From: Beaufortia kweichowensis
Lineage: Eukaryota; Chordata; Actinopteri; Cypriniformes; Gastromyzontidae
Reading direction: 5' to 3'
DNA: 64,000 bases
Assembly: GCA_019155185.1 (NCBI GenBank)
Contig: CM032813.1
Span: 14,861,561-14,925,560 of the forward strand
Under the pieces are notes generated by a model. The model made no database searches and was not told the DNA's origin. It saw only the letters and a program-made list of their open reading frames with translations. Positions 24,640 to 38,100 of this stretch are shown piece by piece (position 1 is the first letter of the stretch; the number at the start of each line of letters is the position of its first letter). Both the position numbers and the translations under genes were made by a program.

Positions 24640-26425
24640 ATTAGTTTAGCAGTAAAAAAACATATATTTACTTATTTACTGTAATATTTACTTGTTTATT
24701 TATTAATATGTGCTTCTCTTGAGCTTAGATTTTCAGCCTTTTATTAAAACAACAAATAAATGAATAACATTTCTGTTTTGCAAATGAAGATAATTAAAAA
24801 CAACAGCTTTTTTCTAAAATAAAAAATAACACGCTCACCTAAAACTTATAAAAAAGTATAACTTAAATAAACCAAAATTAGGTTTATGTTATTTAGTTAT
24901 TATACCAAGACTTGTAAATAGCTTGAACAAAAGGTATTGATTTGTGGACTTTAATTATTAAGTATATTAATAATTTACGCACATTTATATTGCTCTTGAT
25001 GCTGCACATTACTACACTACATTATTGCAATAATAAGTACAGCAAAACAATACTCATGTGTCAGTTTATCTATTCTCAATCAAAAACTTCTTAAGGCAAC
25101 AATACAACATAGATCGAAAAACACACATTCCAATAGTCACTATTAATTTATTTGTGTCTGTCCAAACAATTATTTCAAGTTTTTACTACATGTACCAAAG
25201 CTGAACTCTAGACATCTGGACGTCCTCACTACCCAAATTCCCTTTTAGAAAAAGGGCAACTTTAGATACAGTAGCTTTGGATAGCAAATGTATTTTGTAT
25301 TTTTTTTAATAATTAAACTTACGATACATACAGATGTTTTACGTTTTGTGTTCTTTTTGTTGGTGTAACATGTGCGCAGCAGGATATGGGGCGAACATGA
25401 CACATGAGATTTGCTTAAAGAACGGCCTGTATGTAAAACTGTGCAATTAACGCATCTTTTTATGGGAATAGACAACGGCTGTTATTTGAAGTGGTCATTT
25501 GAAAAATGAAAACAGACAGACAGATTTAATGTAAAGCTGTAAACAATTTCAAAAAGTCACATTCACCCATTGAAACCCAGGATAGCTTTAGCATGTAAAA
25601 AATTCTGCAGGTTTTCAAAGGAGCAGAGGCGCAATTCTCCGCCCTATTTGGACATTAATATGCAGCTCAGCGCCTTATATAATAATGGTTATTTAAGCCT
25701 GTGTAGTTCTATCTATTTTATTCTAAATTAATTGGAATTTCCTTTGTACTTGAAAAAAACGTACATCCCCCTTCCTTTTTGAACACCTTTATTATGTATA
25801 AACATTTCCTTTTCGTTTTTTTTTTAATTTTACAAAACAGTTCATAAATGTATAAAATTCAAACCAAAATAAGTATTTATTACAATAAATAATTATAAAA
25901 AATATATTTTCTGTTTTTATGTCATTGGTGAGACAAACTGTTATTTTGAAAAAATATGTGGGGAACCCCTTCCAAGGTCAAAGGGGAACAAGGTAGAGGA
26001 CCAAAATTTCTTTAAAATGTCACTTTTCAGTGTGGTTCTGTAAGGTGTGTCATTGGTGTTGCTTTGGTTTTGGGCAGTATAAAGGATTTTTATTGGGAAA
26101 AAAACATGTTAATGGGTATAATGTTTAGATCGTAGTGTTTTTCAAGTTTTGAGGTGACATTCATTTTTTATAAAATTAGCTATCAATGGAAATTTGTCAC
26201 TTTATTATTATTGTTATTAGTGTTATGGCCCTGACAGAAAACCTGATGCATGTCAGAAATGAAATAAAATAAAAAAACAAGATTAAAGTTATCCTTTAAT
26301 TTTGTTAAGAATATCTTCATGCCAAAGAATACTGGTTTAAGGAGGGAAATTGTATAACATTTTTATCTTTATCTCTATAAGTCAGAAAGTCACTGTTTTT
26401 GAGAATGACCCACTGTTAACATGCC
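24640..26425. other. Intergenic, no recognised gene
   Basis: AT-rich DNA upstream of the receptor pseudogene. It may hold the lost untranslated first exon of that locus, but I see no clear signal. Short ORFs have no family resemblance. Confidence 0.4.
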
Positions 26426-26430
26426 ACAGC

Positions 26431-26578
26431 GTTGTCAACTATGGAAGGCCATTTTATCAAAACGTGTGGACATATCGTGTTAACACGCAATACGCCTTAT
26501 GGCTATGGCCACACGGCCACACGTTTTGACACAATGGCCTTCCATACGTTTTGATAAAGTTGGTCTTCCATAGTCAAC
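26431..26578. repeat. Imperfect palindrome upstream of the array
   Basis: A motif of about 30 bp (TATGGAAGGCCATTTTATCA followed by AAACGTGTGG) occurs once in + orientation (about 26440-26469) and twice inverted (about 26511-26545 and 26545-26575). The DNA can fold as a long hairpin with a loop of about 40 bp. Confidence 0.8.
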
Positions 26579-26589
26579 AGGTGTGTTGG

Positions 26590-26744
26590 ACTTCGTGTAG
26601 CGCCGATCTGACTGTGACGTCACAGTAGTGCGAGTGAAAGAGAATGTTTTCTGCATTTGAATCTTTTTCGCGGTACTCAGATAATCCAACTGCCGCTCAG
26701 TGAAGTCGAGCACGAGCTCCAGCGGGGAAAGAGAAACACACGAC
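26590..26744 (+). promoter_or_regulatory. Candidate promoter and first exon leading into the tandem array
   Basis: A CpG-richer island in AT-rich DNA contains a perfect CRE (TGACGTCA, 26615-26622) and ends with a consensus donor, CGAC|GTGAGT (exon end 26744). The first exon-like array unit (27103-27179) follows about 360 bp later with an acceptor (GCATATCAG). Layout suggests a + strand transcription unit. No product is recognised and no transcript evidence is available here. Confidence 0.35.
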
Positions 26745-26821
26745 GTGAGTAGATAAACATTTCATATCTGTTAACTAAAAGAAATGATAAAGTTATATTC
26801 TTAACTGGATTCACAGATCAG

Positions 26822-26925
26822 ACATGTGAAAATGACCAAACTTCAAATTAGTTTTTATTTGACTTTACAGCAATATTATACTGCTGCCAAAACCGGTACC
26901 AGTACGTTTGACTTTTTAAAAAGCA
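26822..26925 (+). repeat. Degenerate partial array unit
   Basis: CATGTGAAAATGACCAAA, then CCAAAACCGGTACCAG and TTTGACTTTTT, echo the segment of each array unit that reads CATGTGAAATGACCAAAAAC, CGGTATGCCAGC and TTTGACTTTT. This is a diverged flanking copy separated from the homogeneous array. Confidence 0.55.
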
Positions 26926-27102
26926 GGTATTTGTCTGTCCCTTAAGAAAAATATCAACAAAAGTGCACAAACATTAGTCAAGTTGAAATGAATGTTAATT
27001 ATTAAATAAAGTTTGGATTAATCAGACTGACTTGCTTCTTTATGTTAAACCGCATAAAATAGATCCTTTTGTTTTACATATCACTGTATTTCTGCATATC
27101 AG

Positions 27103-27179
27103 TCATGTCTTTTTATTTCTTTGCTGGATTCTTTCCACCTTCCTGCTGCTGTCTGAGAGGCAACACGATGGGATTTGTG
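27103..27179 (+). other. Exon-like segment of the first array unit
   Basis: This is the only copy preceded by a different acceptor context (GCATATCAG|TC). It has an ATG at 27105 that stays open for 25 codons to the donor TTTGTG|GTGAGA in phase 0. The peptide starts MSFYFFAGFF and is hydrophobic, like a signal peptide. I recognise no family. The reading could be chance. Confidence 0.25.
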
Positions 27180-30100
27180 GTGAGAACGGCCATGTGAAAT
27201 GACCAAAAACCGGTATGCCAGCTTTGACTTTTCATTTCAAAATCTGAAATTTTTTTCATTTCAGATGCAATCTATAACTTTTGGCTTTGATGTTTTAATT
27301 TCTTTGCTGGATTCTTTCCACCTTCCTGCTGCTGTCTGAGAGCAACACGATGGGATTTGTGGTGAGAACGGCCATGTGAAATGACCAAAAACCGGTATGC
27401 CAGCTTTGACTTTTCATTTCAAAATCTGAAATTTTTCAGATGCAATCTATAACTTTTGGCTTTGATGTTTTTAATCTCTTTGCTGGATTCTTTCCACCTT
27501 CCTGCTGCTGTCTGAGGGCAACACGATGGGATTTGTGGTGAGAACGCCATGTGAAATGACCAAAACCGGTATGCCAGCTTTGACTTTTCATTTCAAAATC
27601 TGAAATTTTTCAGATGCAATCTATAACTTTGGCTTTGATGTTTTAATTTCTTTGCTGGATTCTTTCCACCTTCCTGCTGCTGTCTGAGAGCAACACGATG
27701 GGATTTGTGGTGAGAACGGCCATGTGAAATGACCAAAACGGGTATGCCAGCTTTGACTTTTCATTTCAAAATCTGAAATTTTTCAGATGCAATCTATAAC
27801 TTTTGGCTTTGATGTTTTAATTTCTTTGCTGGATTCTTTCCACCTTCCTGCTGCTGTCTGAGAGCAACACGATGGGATTTGTGGTGAGAACGCCATGTGA
27901 AATGACCAAAAAGCTTTTCGGTATGCCAGCTTTGACTTTTCATTTCAAAATCTGAAATTTTTCAGATGCAATCTATAACTTTTGGCTTTGATGTTTTTAA
28001 TTTCTTTGCTGGATTCTTTCCACCTTCCTGCTGCTGTCTGAGGGCAACACGATGATGGGATTTGTGGTGAGAACGGCCATGTGAAATGACCAAAACCGGG
28101 TATGCCAGCTTTGACTTTTCATTTCAAAATCTGAAATTTTTCAGATGCAATCTATAACTTTTGGCTTTGATGTTTTTATTTCTTTGCTGGATTCTTTCCA
28201 CCTTCCTGCTGCTGTCTGAGGGCAACACGATGGGATTTGTGGTGAGAACGGCCATGTGAAATGACCAAAACCGGTATGCCAGCTTTGACTTTTCATTTCA
28301 AAATCTGAAATTTTTCAGATGCAATCTATAACTTTTGGCTTTGATGTTTTTAATTTCTTTGCTGGATTCTTTCCACCTTCCTGCTGCTGTCTGAGAGCAA
28401 CACGATGGGATTTGTGGTGAGAACGGCCATGTGAAATGACCAAAAACCGGTATGCCAGCTTTGACTTTTCATTTCAAAATCTGAAATTTTCAGATGCAAT
28501 CTATAACTTTTGGCTTTGATGTTTTAATTTCTTTGCTGGATTCTTTCCACCTTCCTGCTGCTGTCTGAGGGCAACACGATGGGATTTGTGGTGAGAACGG
28601 CCATGTGAAATGACCAAAACCGGTATGCCAGCTTTGACTTTTCATTTCAAAATCTGAAATTTTTCAGATGCAATCTATAACTTTTGGCTTTGATGTTTTT
28701 AATTTCTTTGCTGGATTCTTTCCACCTTCCTGCTGCTGTCTGAGAGCAACACGATGGGATTTGTGGTGAGAACGGCCATGTGAAATGACCAAAAACGGTA
28801 TGCCAGCTTTGACTTTTCATTTCAAAATCTGAAATTTTTCAGATGCAATCTATAACTTTTGGCTTTGATGTTTTAATTTCTTTGCTGGATTCTTTCCACC
28901 TTCCTGCTGCTGTCTGAGAACACGATAGATGATTTGTGGGTGAGCAACACGATGGGATTTGTGGTGAGAACGCCATGTGAAATGACCAAAAACGGTATGC
29001 CAGCTTTGACTTTTCATTTCAAAATCTGAAATTTTTCAGATGCAATCTATAACTTTTGGCTTTGATGTTTTTAATTTCTTTGCTGGATTCTTTCCACCTT
29101 CCTGCTGCTGTCTGAGAGCAACACGATGGGATTTGTGGTGAGAACGGCCATGTGAAATGACCAAAACCGGTATGCCAGCTTTGACTTTTCATTTCAAAAT
29201 CTGAAATTTTTCAGATGCAATCTATAACTTTTGGCTTTGATGTTTTAATTTCTTTGCTGGATTCTTTCCACCTTCCTGCTGCTGTCTGAGAGCAACACGA
29301 TGGGATTTGTGGTGAGAACGCCATGTGAAATGACCAAAAACGGTATGCCAGCTTTGACTTTTCATTTCAAAATCTGAAATTTTTCAGATGCAATCTATAA
29401 CTTTTGGCTTTGATGTTTTTAATTTCTTTGCTGGATTCTTTCCACCTTCCTGCTGCTGTCTGAGAGAGCAACGATGGGATTTGTGGTGAGAACGGCCATG
29501 TGAAATGACCAAAACCGGTATGCCAGCTTTGACTTTTCATTTCAAAATCTGAAATTTTTCAGATGCAATCTATAACTTTTGGCTTTGATGTTTTTCAATT
29601 TCTTTGCTGGATTCTTTCCACCTTCCTGCTGCTGTCTGAGAGCAACACGATGGGATTTGTGGTGAGAACGGCCATGTGAAATGACCAAAACCGGTATGCC
29701 AGCTTTGACTTTTCATTTCAAAATCTGAAATTTTTTCAGATGCAATCTATAACTTTTGGCTTTGATGTTTTTAATTTCTTTGCTGGATTCTTTCCACCTT
29801 CCTGCTGCTGTCTGAGAGCAACACGATGGGATTTGTGGTGAGAACGGCCATGTGAAATGACCAAAAACGGTATGCCAGCTTTGACTTTTCATTTCAAAAT
29901 CTGAAATTTTTCAGATGCAATCTATAACTTTGGCTTTGATGTTTTAATTTCTTTGCTGGATTCTTTCCACCTTCCTGCTGCTGTCTGAGAGCAACCACGA
30001 TGGGATTTGTGGTGAGAACGGCCATGTGAAATGACCAAAAAGCGGTATGCCAGCTTTGACTTTTCATTTCAAAATCTGAAATTTTTCAGATGCAATCTAT

Positions 30101-33100
30101 AACTTTGGCTTTGATGTTTTTAATTTCTTTGCTGGATTCTTTCCACCTTCCTGCTGCTGTCTGAGAGAGCAACACGATGGGATTTGTGGTGAGAACGGCC
30201 ATGTGAAATGACCAAAAACGGTATGCCAGCTTTGACTTTTCATTTCAAAATCTGAAATTTTTCAGATGCAATCTATAACTTTTGGCTTTGATGTTTTTGA
30301 ATTTCTTTGCTGGATTCTTTCCACCTTCCTGCTGCTGTCTGAGAGCAACACGATGGGATTTGTGGTGAGAACGGCCATGTGAAATGACCAAAACCGGTAT
30401 GCCAGCTTTGACTTTTCATTTCAAAATCTGAAATTTTTCAGATGCAATCTATAACTTTTGGCTTTGATGTTTTTATTTCTTTGCTGGATTCTTTCCACCT
30501 TCCTGCTGCTGTCTGAGAGCAACACGATGGGATTTGTGGTGAGAACGCCATGTGAAATGACCAAAAACGGTATGCCAGCTTTGACTTTTCATTTCAAAAT
30601 CTGAAATTTTTCAGATGCAATCTATAACTTTTGGCTTTGATGTTTTTAATTTCTTTGCTGGATTCTTTCCACCTTCCTGCTGCTGTCTGAGAGCAACACG
30701 ATGGGATTTGTGGTGAGAACGCCATGTGAAATGACCAAAAACGGTATGCCAGCTTTGACTTTTCATTTCAAAATCTGAAATTTTTCAGATGCAATCTATA
30801 ACTTTTGGCTTTGATGTTTTTAATTTCTTTGCTGGATTCTTTCCACCTTCCTGCTGCTGTCTGAGAGCAACACGATGGGATTTGTGGTGAGAACGGCCAT
30901 GTGAAATGACCAAAAAACGGTATGCCAGCTTTGACTTTTCATTTCAAAATCTGAAATTTTTCAGATGCAATCTATAACTTTTGGCTTTGATGTTTTTAAT
31001 TTCTTTGCTGGATTCTTTCCACCTTCCTGCTGCTGTCTGAGGGCAACACGATGGGATTTGTGGTGAGAACGGCCATGTGAAATGACCAAAAACCGGTATG
31101 CCAGCTTTGACTTTTCATTTCAAAATCTGAAATTTTTCAGATGCAATCTATAACTTTTAACTTTGATGTTTTTAATTTCTTTGCTGGATTCTTTCCACCT
31201 TCCTGCTGCTGTCTGAGGGCAACACGATGGGATTTGTGGTGAGAACGGCCATGTGAAATGACCAAAAACCGGTATGCCAGCTTTGACTTTTCATTTCAAA
31301 ATCTGAAATTTTTCAGATGCAATCTATAACTTTTGGCTTTGATGTTTTTAATTTCTTTGCTGGATTCTTTCCACCTTCCTGCTGCTGTCTGAGAGCAACA
31401 CGATGGGATTTGTGGTGAGAACGGCCATGTGAAATGACCAAAAAACGGTATGCCAGCTTTGACTTTTCATTTCAAAATCTGAAATTTTTCAGATGCAATC
31501 TATAACTTTTGGCTTTGATGTTTTTAATTTCTTTGCTGGATTCTTTCCACCTTCCTGCTGCTGTCTGAGGGCAACACGATGGGATTTGTGGTGAGAACGG
31601 CCATGTGAAATGACCAAAACCGGTATGCCAGCTTTGACTTTTCATTTCAAAATCTGAAATTTTTCAGATGCAATCTATAACTTTTGGCTTTGATGTTTTA
31701 AATTTCTTTGCTGGATTCTTTCCACCTTCCTGCTGCTGTCTGAGAGCAACACGATGGGATTTGTGGTGAGAACGGCCATGTGAAATGACCAAAAACGGTA
31801 TGCCAGCTTTGACTTTTCATTTCAAAATCTGAAATTTTCAGATGCAATCTATAACTTTTGGCTTTGATGTTTTAATTTCTTTGCTGGATTCTTTCCACCT
31901 TCCTGCTGCTGTCTGAGAGCAACACGATGGGATTTGTGGTGAGAACGGCCATGTGAAATGACCAAAACCGGTATGCCAGCTTTGACTTTTCATTTCAAAA
32001 TCTGAAATTTTTCAGATGCAATCTATAACTTTTGGCTTTGATGTTTTAATTTCTTTGCTGGATTCTTTCCACCTTCCTGCTGCTGTCTGAGAGCAACACG
32101 ATGGGATTTGTGGTGAGAACGGCCATGTGAAATGACCAAAAACGGTATGCCAGCTTTGACTTTTCATTTCAAAATCTGAAATTTTTCAGATGCAATCTAT
32201 AACTTTTGGCTTTGATGTTTTTAATTTCTTTGCTGGATTCTTTCCACCTTCCTGCTGCTGTCTGAGAGCAACACGATGGGATTTGTGGTGAGAACGGCCA
32301 TGTGAAATGACCAAAACCGGTATGCCAGCTTTGACTTTTCATTTCAAAATCTGAAATTTTTCAGATGCAATCTATAACTTTTGGCTTTGATGTTTTTAAT
32401 TTCTTTGCTGGATTCTTTCCACCTTCCTGCTGCTGTCTGAGAGCAACACGATGGGATTTGTGGTGAGAACGGCCATGTGAAATGACCAAAAACGGTATGC
32501 CAGCTTTGACTTTTCATTTCAAAATCTGAAATTTTTCAGATGCAATCTATAACTTTTGGCTTTGATGTTTTTAATTTCTTTGCTGGATTCTTTCCACCTT
32601 CCTGCTGCTGTCTGAGAGCAACACGATGGGATTTGTGGTGAGAACGGCCATGTGAAATGACCAAAAACGGTATGCCAGCTTTGACTTTTCATTTCAAAAT
32701 CTGAAATTTTTCAGATGCAATCTATAACTTTTGGCTTTGATGTTTTTAATTTCTTTGCTGGATTCTTTTCCACCTTCCTGCTGCTGTCTGAGAGCAACAC
32801 GATGGGATTTGTGGTGAGAACGGCCATGTGAAATGACCAAAAAACGGTATGCCAGCTTTGACTTTTCATTTCAAAATCTGAAATTTTTCAGATGCAATCT
32901 ATAACTTTTGGCTTTGATGTTTTAATTTCTTTGCTGGATTCTTTCCACCTTCCTGCTGCTGTCTGAGAGCAACACGATGGGATTTGTGGTGAGAACGCCA
33001 TGTGAAATGACCAAAAACGGTATGCCAGCTTTGACTTTTCATTTCAAAATCTGAAATTTTTCAGATGCAATCTATAACTTTTGGCTTTGATGTTTTTATT

Positions 33101-34939
33101 TCTTTGCTGGATTCTTTCCACCTTCCTGCTGCTGTCTGAGAGCAACACGATGGGATTTGTGGTGAGAACGGCCATGTGAAATGACCAAAAACGGTATGCC
33201 AGCTTTGACTTTTCATTTCAAAATCTGAAATTTTTCAGATGCAATCTATAACTTTGGCTTTGATGTTTTTAATTTCTTTGCTGGATTCTTTCCACCTTCC
33301 TGCTGCTGTCTGAGAGCAACAACACGATGGGATTTGTGGTGAGAACGCCATGTGAAATGACCAAAACCGGTATGCCAGCTTTGACTTTTCATTTCAAAAT
33401 CTGAAATTTTTCAGATGCAATCTATAACTTTTGGCTTTGATGTTTTTAATTTCTTTGCTGGATTCTTTCCACCTTCCTGCTGCTGTCTGAGAGCAACACG
33501 ATGGGATTTGTGGTGAGAACGCCATGTGAAATGACCAAAAACGGTATGCCAGCTTTGACTTTTCATTTCAAAAATCTGAAATTTTTCAGATGCAATCTAT
33601 AACTTTTGGCTTTGATGTTTTTAATTTCTTTGCTGGATTCTTTCCACCTTCCTGCTGCTGTCTGAGAGGGCAACACGATGGGATTTGTGGTGAGAACGCC
33701 ATGTGAAATGACCAAAACCGGTATGCCAGCTTTGACTTTTCATTTCAAAATCTGAAATTTTTCAGATGCAATCTATAACTTTTGGCTTTGATGTTTTAAT
33801 TTCTTTGCTGGATTCTTTTCCACCTTCCTGCTGCTGTCTGAGGGCAACACGATGGGATTTGTGGTGAGAACGGCCATGTGAAATGACCAAAACCGGTATG
33901 CCAGCTTTGACTTTTCATTTCAAAATCTGAAATTTTTCAGATGCAATCTATAACTTTGGGCTTTGATGTTTTTATTTCTTTGCTGGATTCTTTCCACCTT
34001 CCTGCTGCTGTCTGAGAGCAACACGATGGGATTTGTGGTGAGAACGGCCATGTGAAATGACCAAAAACCGGTATGCCAGCTTTGACTTTTCATTTCAAAA
34101 TCTGAAATTTTTCAGATGCAATCTATAACTTTTGGCTTTGATGTTTTTAATTTCTTTGCTGGATTCTTTCCACCTTCCTGCTGCTGTCTGAGGGCAACAC
34201 GATGGGATTTGTGGTGAGAACGGCCATGTGAAATGACCAAAAACGGTATGCCAGCTTTGACTTTTCATTTCAAAATCTGAAATTTTTCAGATGCAATCTA
34301 TAACTTTGGCTTTGATGTTTTTAATTTCTTTGCTGGATTCTTTCCACCTTCCTGCTGCTGTCTGAGAGCAACACGATGGGATTTGTGGTGAGAACGCCAT
34401 GTGAAATGACCAAAAACGGTATGCCAGCTTTGACTTTTCATTTCAAAATCTGAAATTTTTCAGATGCAATCTATAACTTTTGGCTTTGATGTTTTAATTT
34501 CTTTGCTGGATTCTTTCCACCTTCCTGCTGCTGTCTGAGGGCAACACGATGGGATTTGTGGTGAGAACGGCCATGTGAAATGACCAAAAACGGTATGCCA
34601 GCTTTGACTTTTCATTTCAAAATCTGAAATTTTTCAGATGCAATCTATAACTTTTGGCTTTGATGTTTTTAATTTCTTTGCTGGATTCTTTTCCACCTTC
34701 CTGCTGCTGTCTGAGAGCAACACGATGGGATTTGTGGTGAGAACGGCCATGTGAAATGACCAAAACCGGGTATGCCAGCTTTGACTTTTCATTTCAAAAT
34801 CTGAAATTTTTGAGAGACAGATGCAATCTATAACTTTGACTTTGATGTTTTTCTAATTTCTTTGCTCGGATTCTTTCCACCTTCCTGCTGCTGTCTGAGG
34901 GCAACACGATGGGATTTGTGGTGAGAACGGCCATGTGAA

Positions 34940-35149
34940 ATGACCAAAAACCGGTATGCAAAAACTTTTCATTTCAAAAATCTGAAATATGCCAGCTTTG
35001 ACTTTTCATTTCAAAATCTGAAATTTTCAGATGCAATCTATAACTTTTATGGCTTTGATGTTTTTAATCTCTTTGCTGGATTCTTTTCCACCTTCCTGCT
35101 GCTGTCTGAGAGCAACACGATGGGATTTGTGGTGAGAACGGCCATGTGA
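34940..35149 (+). other. Array unit with an open frame through the exon-like part
   Basis: This rearranged copy carries an inserted TAT (AACTTTTATGGCTTTG) and an extra T (TTCTTTTCC). Together they leave the frame open from the hairpin to the donor, encoding a hydrophobic run around FNLFAGFFSTFLLLSESN. It also holds an internal partial duplication near 34960-34990. It could resemble an ancestral coding exon or be chance. No homologue recognised. Confidence 0.25.
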
Positions 35150-38100
35150 AATGACCAAAACCGGTATGCCAGCTTTGACTTTTCATTTCAAAATCTGAAA
35201 TTTTTCAGATGCAATCTATAACTTTTAACTTTGATGTTTTTAATTTCTTTGCTGGATTCTTTTCCACCTTCCTGCTGCTGTCTGAGAGCAACACGATGGG
35301 ATTTGTGGTGAGAACGGCCATGTGAAATGACCAAAACCGGTATGCCAGCTTTGACTTTTCATTTCAAAATCTGAAATTTTTCAGATGCAATCTATAACTT
35401 TTTTGGCTTTGATGTTTTTAATTTCTTTGCTGGATTCTTTCCACCTTCCTGCTGCTGTCTGAGAGCAACACGATGGGATTTGTGGTGAGAACGGCCATGT
35501 GAAATGACCAAAACCGGTATGCCAGCTTTGACTTTTCATTTCAAAATCTGAAATTTTTTTTCAGATGCAATCTATAACTTTTGGCTTTGATGTTTTTAAT
35601 TTCTTTGCTGGATTCTTTCCACCTTCCTGCTGCTGTCTGAGAGCAACATACGATGGGATTTGTGGTGAGAACGGCCATGTGAAATGACCAAAACCGGTAT
35701 GCCAGCTTTGACTTTTCATTTCAAAATCTGAAATTTTTCAGATGCAATCTATAACTTTGGCTTTGATGTTTTTAATTTCTTTGCTGGATTCTTTCCACCT
35801 TCCTGCTGCTGTCTGAGGGCAACACGATGGGATTTGTGGTGAGAACGGCCATGTGAAATGACCAAAACCGGTATGCCAGCTTTGACTTTTCATTTCAAAA
35901 TCTGAAATTTTTCAGATGCAATCTATAACTTTTGGCTTTGATGTTTTAATTTCTTTTGATGCTCTTTGCTGATTCTTTCCACCTTCCTGCTGCTGTCTGA
36001 GAGCAACACGATGGGATTTGTGGTGAGAACGGCCATGTGAAATGACCAAAAACGGTATGCCAGCTTTGACTTTTCATTTCAAAATCTGAAATTTTTCAGA
36101 TGCAATCTATAACTTTTGGCTTTGATGTTTTTAATTTCTTTGCTGGATTCTTTCCACCTTCCTGCTGCTGTCTGAGGGCAACACGATGGGATTTGTGGTG
36201 AGAACGGCCATGTGAAATGACCAAAACCGGTATGCCAGCTTTGACTTTTCATTTCAAAATCTGAAATTTTTCAGATGCAATCTATAACTTTTGGCTTTGA
36301 TGTTTTAATTTCTTTGCTGGATTCTTTCCACCTTCCTGCTGCTGTCTGAGAGCAACACGATGGGATTTGTGGTGAGAACGCCATGTGAAATGACCAAAAC
36401 CGGTATGCCAGCTTTGACTTTTCATTTCAAAATCTGAAATTTTTCAGATGCAATCTATAACTTTTGGCTTTGATGTTTTAATTTCTTTGCTGGATTCTTT
36501 CCACCTTCCTGCTGCTGTCTGAGAGCAACACGATGGGATTTGTGGTGAGAACGGCCATGTGAAATGACCAAAAACGGTATGCCAGCTTTGACTTTTCATT
36601 TCAAAATCTGAAATTTTTCAGATGCAATCTATAACTTTTGGCTTTGATGTTTTTAATTTCTTTGCTGGATTCTTTCCACCTTCCTGCTGCTGTCTGAGAG
36701 CAACACGATGGGATTTGTGGTGAGAACGGCCATGTGAAATGACCAAAACGGTATGCCAGCTTTGACTTTTCATTTCAAAATCTGAAATTTTTCAGATGCA
36801 ATCTATAACTTTTGGCTTTGATGTTTTTAATTTCTTTGCTGGATTCTTTCCACCTTCCTGCTGCTGTCTGAGAGCAACACGATGGGATTTGTGGTGAGAA
36901 CGGCCATGTGAAATGACCAAAAACCGGTATGCCAGCTTTGACTTTTCATTTCAAAATCTGAAATTTTTCAGATGCAATCTATAACTTTTGGCTTTGATGT
37001 TTTAATTTCTTTGCTGGATTCTTTCCACCTTCCTGCTGCTGTCTGAGAGCAACACGATGGGATTTGTGGTGAGAACGGCCATGTGAAATGACCAAAACCC
37101 GTATGCCAGCTTTGACTTTTCATTTCAAAATCTGAAATTTTTCAGATGCAATCTATAACTTTTGGCTTTGATGTTTTTAATTTCTTTGCTGGATTCTTTC
37201 CACCTTCCTGCTGCTTCTCAACACGATGGGATTTGTGGTGAGAACGGCCATGTGAAATGACCAAAACCGTATGCCAGCTTTGACTTTTCATTTCAAAATC
37301 TGAAATTTTCAGATGCAATCTATAACTTTTAACTTTGATGTTTTTAATTTCTTTGCTGGATTCTTTCCACCTTCCTGCTGCTGTCTGAGAGCAACACGAT
37401 GGGATTTGTGGTGAGAACGCCATGTGAAATGACCAAAACCGGTATGCCAGCTTTGACTTTTCATTTCAAAATCTGAAATTTTTCAGATGCAATCTATAAC
37501 TTTTGGCTTTGATGTTTTTAATTTCTTTGCTGGATTCTTTCCACCTTCCTGCTGCTGTCTGAGAGCAACACGATGGGATTTGTGGTGAGAACGGCCATGT
37601 GAAATGACCAAAACCGGTATGCCAGCTTTGACTTTTCATTTCAAAATCTGAAATTTTTCAGATGCAATCTATAACTTTTGGCTTTGATGTTTTTAATTTC
37701 TTTGCTGGATTCTTTCCACCTTCCTGCTGCTGTCTGAGAGCAACACGATGGGATTTGTGGTGAGAACGCCATGTGAAATGACCAAAACGGTATGCCAGCT
37801 TTGACTTTTCATTTCAAAATCTGTTTTTCAGATGCAATCTATAACTTTTTAATCTTTGATGTTTTTTAATTTCTTTGCTGGATTCTTTTCCACCTTCCTG
37901 CTGCTGTCTGAGGGCAACACGATGGGATTTGATGTGAAATGACCAAAACCGGTATGCCAGCTTTGACTTTTCATTTCAAAATCTGAAATTTTTCAGATGC
38001 AATCTATAACTTTTGGCTTTGATGTTTTTAATTTCTTTGCTGGATTCTTTCCACCTTCCTGCTGCTGTCTGAGGGCAACACGATGGGATTTGTGGTGAAA

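Noticed and set aside
37142..37423. Minus-strand ORF through two array units (also 41232-41432 and 44664-44882)
   Set aside because: Open only where local indels make unit length a multiple of three. Neighbouring units break the frame, there is no start or splice context, and no protein family resemblance.
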